A stretch of DNA of 64,000 nucleotides from Candidatus Sulfopaludibacter sp. SbA3. Its GTDB lineage: Bacteria > Acidobacteriota > Terriglobia > Bryobacterales > Bryobacteraceae. Below are positions 63,550 to 64,000 of this stretch, piece after piece (the first letter of the stretch is position 1; every line of letters starts with the position of its first letter). Location: the NCBI GenBank assembly GCA_945890485.1, contig CAMDCN010000020.1, positions 85,982 to 149,981 on the forward strand, written 5' to 3'. A program made the translations under genes and the position numbers. The notes beneath the pieces were generated by a model, which saw only the letters and a program-made list of their open reading frames with translations, was not told where the DNA came from and ran no database searches.

Positions 63550-63999
63550 TTAGCGGCTGGGGTAGAAGTTGTCCTTGTGGTGGGCGAAGGCTTGCCAAGT
63601 GGCCAAGGCCAGGGCGAAGACGAGGTCGTCGTGATCGGTTTGGCCTCCATCGCTGCGGAAGTTGACCAGCTCGTGGACCAGATCGGGGACTCCGGGCGTC
63701 GCTGCAGGGAGACTCAGCTTCTCGTTTCCTAAGGCCGTCCGGAGTCTCGTGAGTAAGTCGGGCCGGGGGATGCCGGTGTAGCCTCCACTCAGGTGGTTGG
63801 TCTGGTAGCCTCCGGTGATCACGGCGGGCTGGAACGTATCGACCCGCAAGGCTCGGTCGCGGCGGAGGACCTCGATCAGCGTGCTCTCTCCCGTGGCGTC
63901 GATGATCAGGTGGGTCTTCCGATAAGGCCCGGGCTGGGCGCTGATGATCGACCGGACGCGGCCGGGGAGGCCCAAGTGATCCGTGCCCAGCGGGAGCGA
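63550..63999 (-). CDS. terminase-like protein, C-terminal nuclease domain (partial, runs off the window)
   Basis: The frame is open from the right edge to a TAA at 63550, giving 149 residues. It reads LPLGTDHLGLPGRVRSIISA, then the nuclease-like motif THLIIDATGESTLIEVLRRD and near the end DHDDLVFALALATWQAFAHH. This is the order of the RNase H-like domain of phage large terminases and related proteins (acidic residues in IIDATG and DHDDLVFA). It may be a lone domesticated or prophage gene; the rest lies outside the window. Confidence 0.65.
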   Translation of the reverse strand, partial: SLPLGTDHLGLPGRVRSIISAQPGPYRKTHLIIDATGESTLIEVLRRDRALRVDTFQPAVITGGYQTNHLSGGYTGIPRPDLLTRLRTALGNEKLSLPAATPGVPDLVHELVNFRSDGGQTDHDDLVFALALATWQAFAHHKDNFYPSR

Positions 64000-64000
64000 T

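Noticed and set aside
62730..63598. Several open frames on both strands through the tandem repeats
   Set aside because: Composition is Arg/Gly/Pro-rich, starts lack ribosome-binding sites, and repeat units change length out of step with codons, so coding is unlikely.
1..64000. rRNA or tRNA genes
   Set aside because: All intergenic gaps were scanned by eye; none contains a cloverleaf-like segment with a T-arm motif or conserved rRNA sequence. A covariance search (tRNAscan-SE, Infernal) would settle this.

Overview
The window is a high-GC bacterial chromosome segment that reads as an acidobacterium of the Solibacter/Bryobacter type. This is an inference from gene content: a DUF1549/DUF1553 plus DUF1501 pair, several secreted proteins with short '..AQ' signal peptides, FAD-oxidoreductase and amidohydrolase families typical of that group, a complete Tol-Pal system, lipid A genes and a Gram-negative type flagellum. 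No rRNA, tRNA, CRISPR array, IS element or plasmid backbone was recognised.

Left part (1-17.3 kb): envelope and metabolism. On the minus strand are a partial small protein, a secreted beta-helix protein, and the operon lpxA-tolC-RND pump-adaptor (10735 down to 4470). kup is on the plus strand. lpxD diverges from lpxA across only 25 bp and overlaps a secreted FAD oxidoreductase. A degenerate histidine kinase, gatB and a secreted amidohydrolase follow.

17.3-24.8 kb: a tight tolQ-tolR-tolA-tolB-pal-cpoB operon with a promoter in front and a strong hairpin terminator after pal. It is followed by a CBM9-like secreted protein, a DeoC-like aldolase lacking two canonical catalytic residues, and an amidohydrolase.

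24.8-45.6 kb: housekeeping and regulation. proS and a class V aminotransferase, rpiB-glyA-glycosyltransferase, an S24-like repressor without the Ser/Lys dyad beside a palindromic operator, a zinc-ribbon protein, tadA, the cytochrome/DUF1501 pair, ctaA-sir2, an NtrB/NtrC-type pair, rpsA with six S1 domains, an ECF sigma factor with a HEAT-repeat anti-sigma factor, and a double-PDZ protein.

45.6-62.7 kb: a flagellar superlocus made of two divergent blocks. The minus-strand block runs fliK-flgD-flgE-fliN-fliO-fliP-fliQ-fliR-flhB-flhA-flhF-fliA-fliY-like-small coiled-coil protein. The plus-strand block runs flgF-flgG-flgA-flgH-flgI-flgJ and probably a small flgM. Export gate, hook, rod, P/L rings and the sigma-28/anti-sigma-28 pair are here; the MS ring, ATPase, filament, stator and hook-filament junction genes are not.

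62.8-64 kb: a GC-rich array of five degenerate 109-121 bp tandem repeats with recurrent hairpins, apparently non-coding, next to the 3' end of a terminase-like gene that leaves the window.
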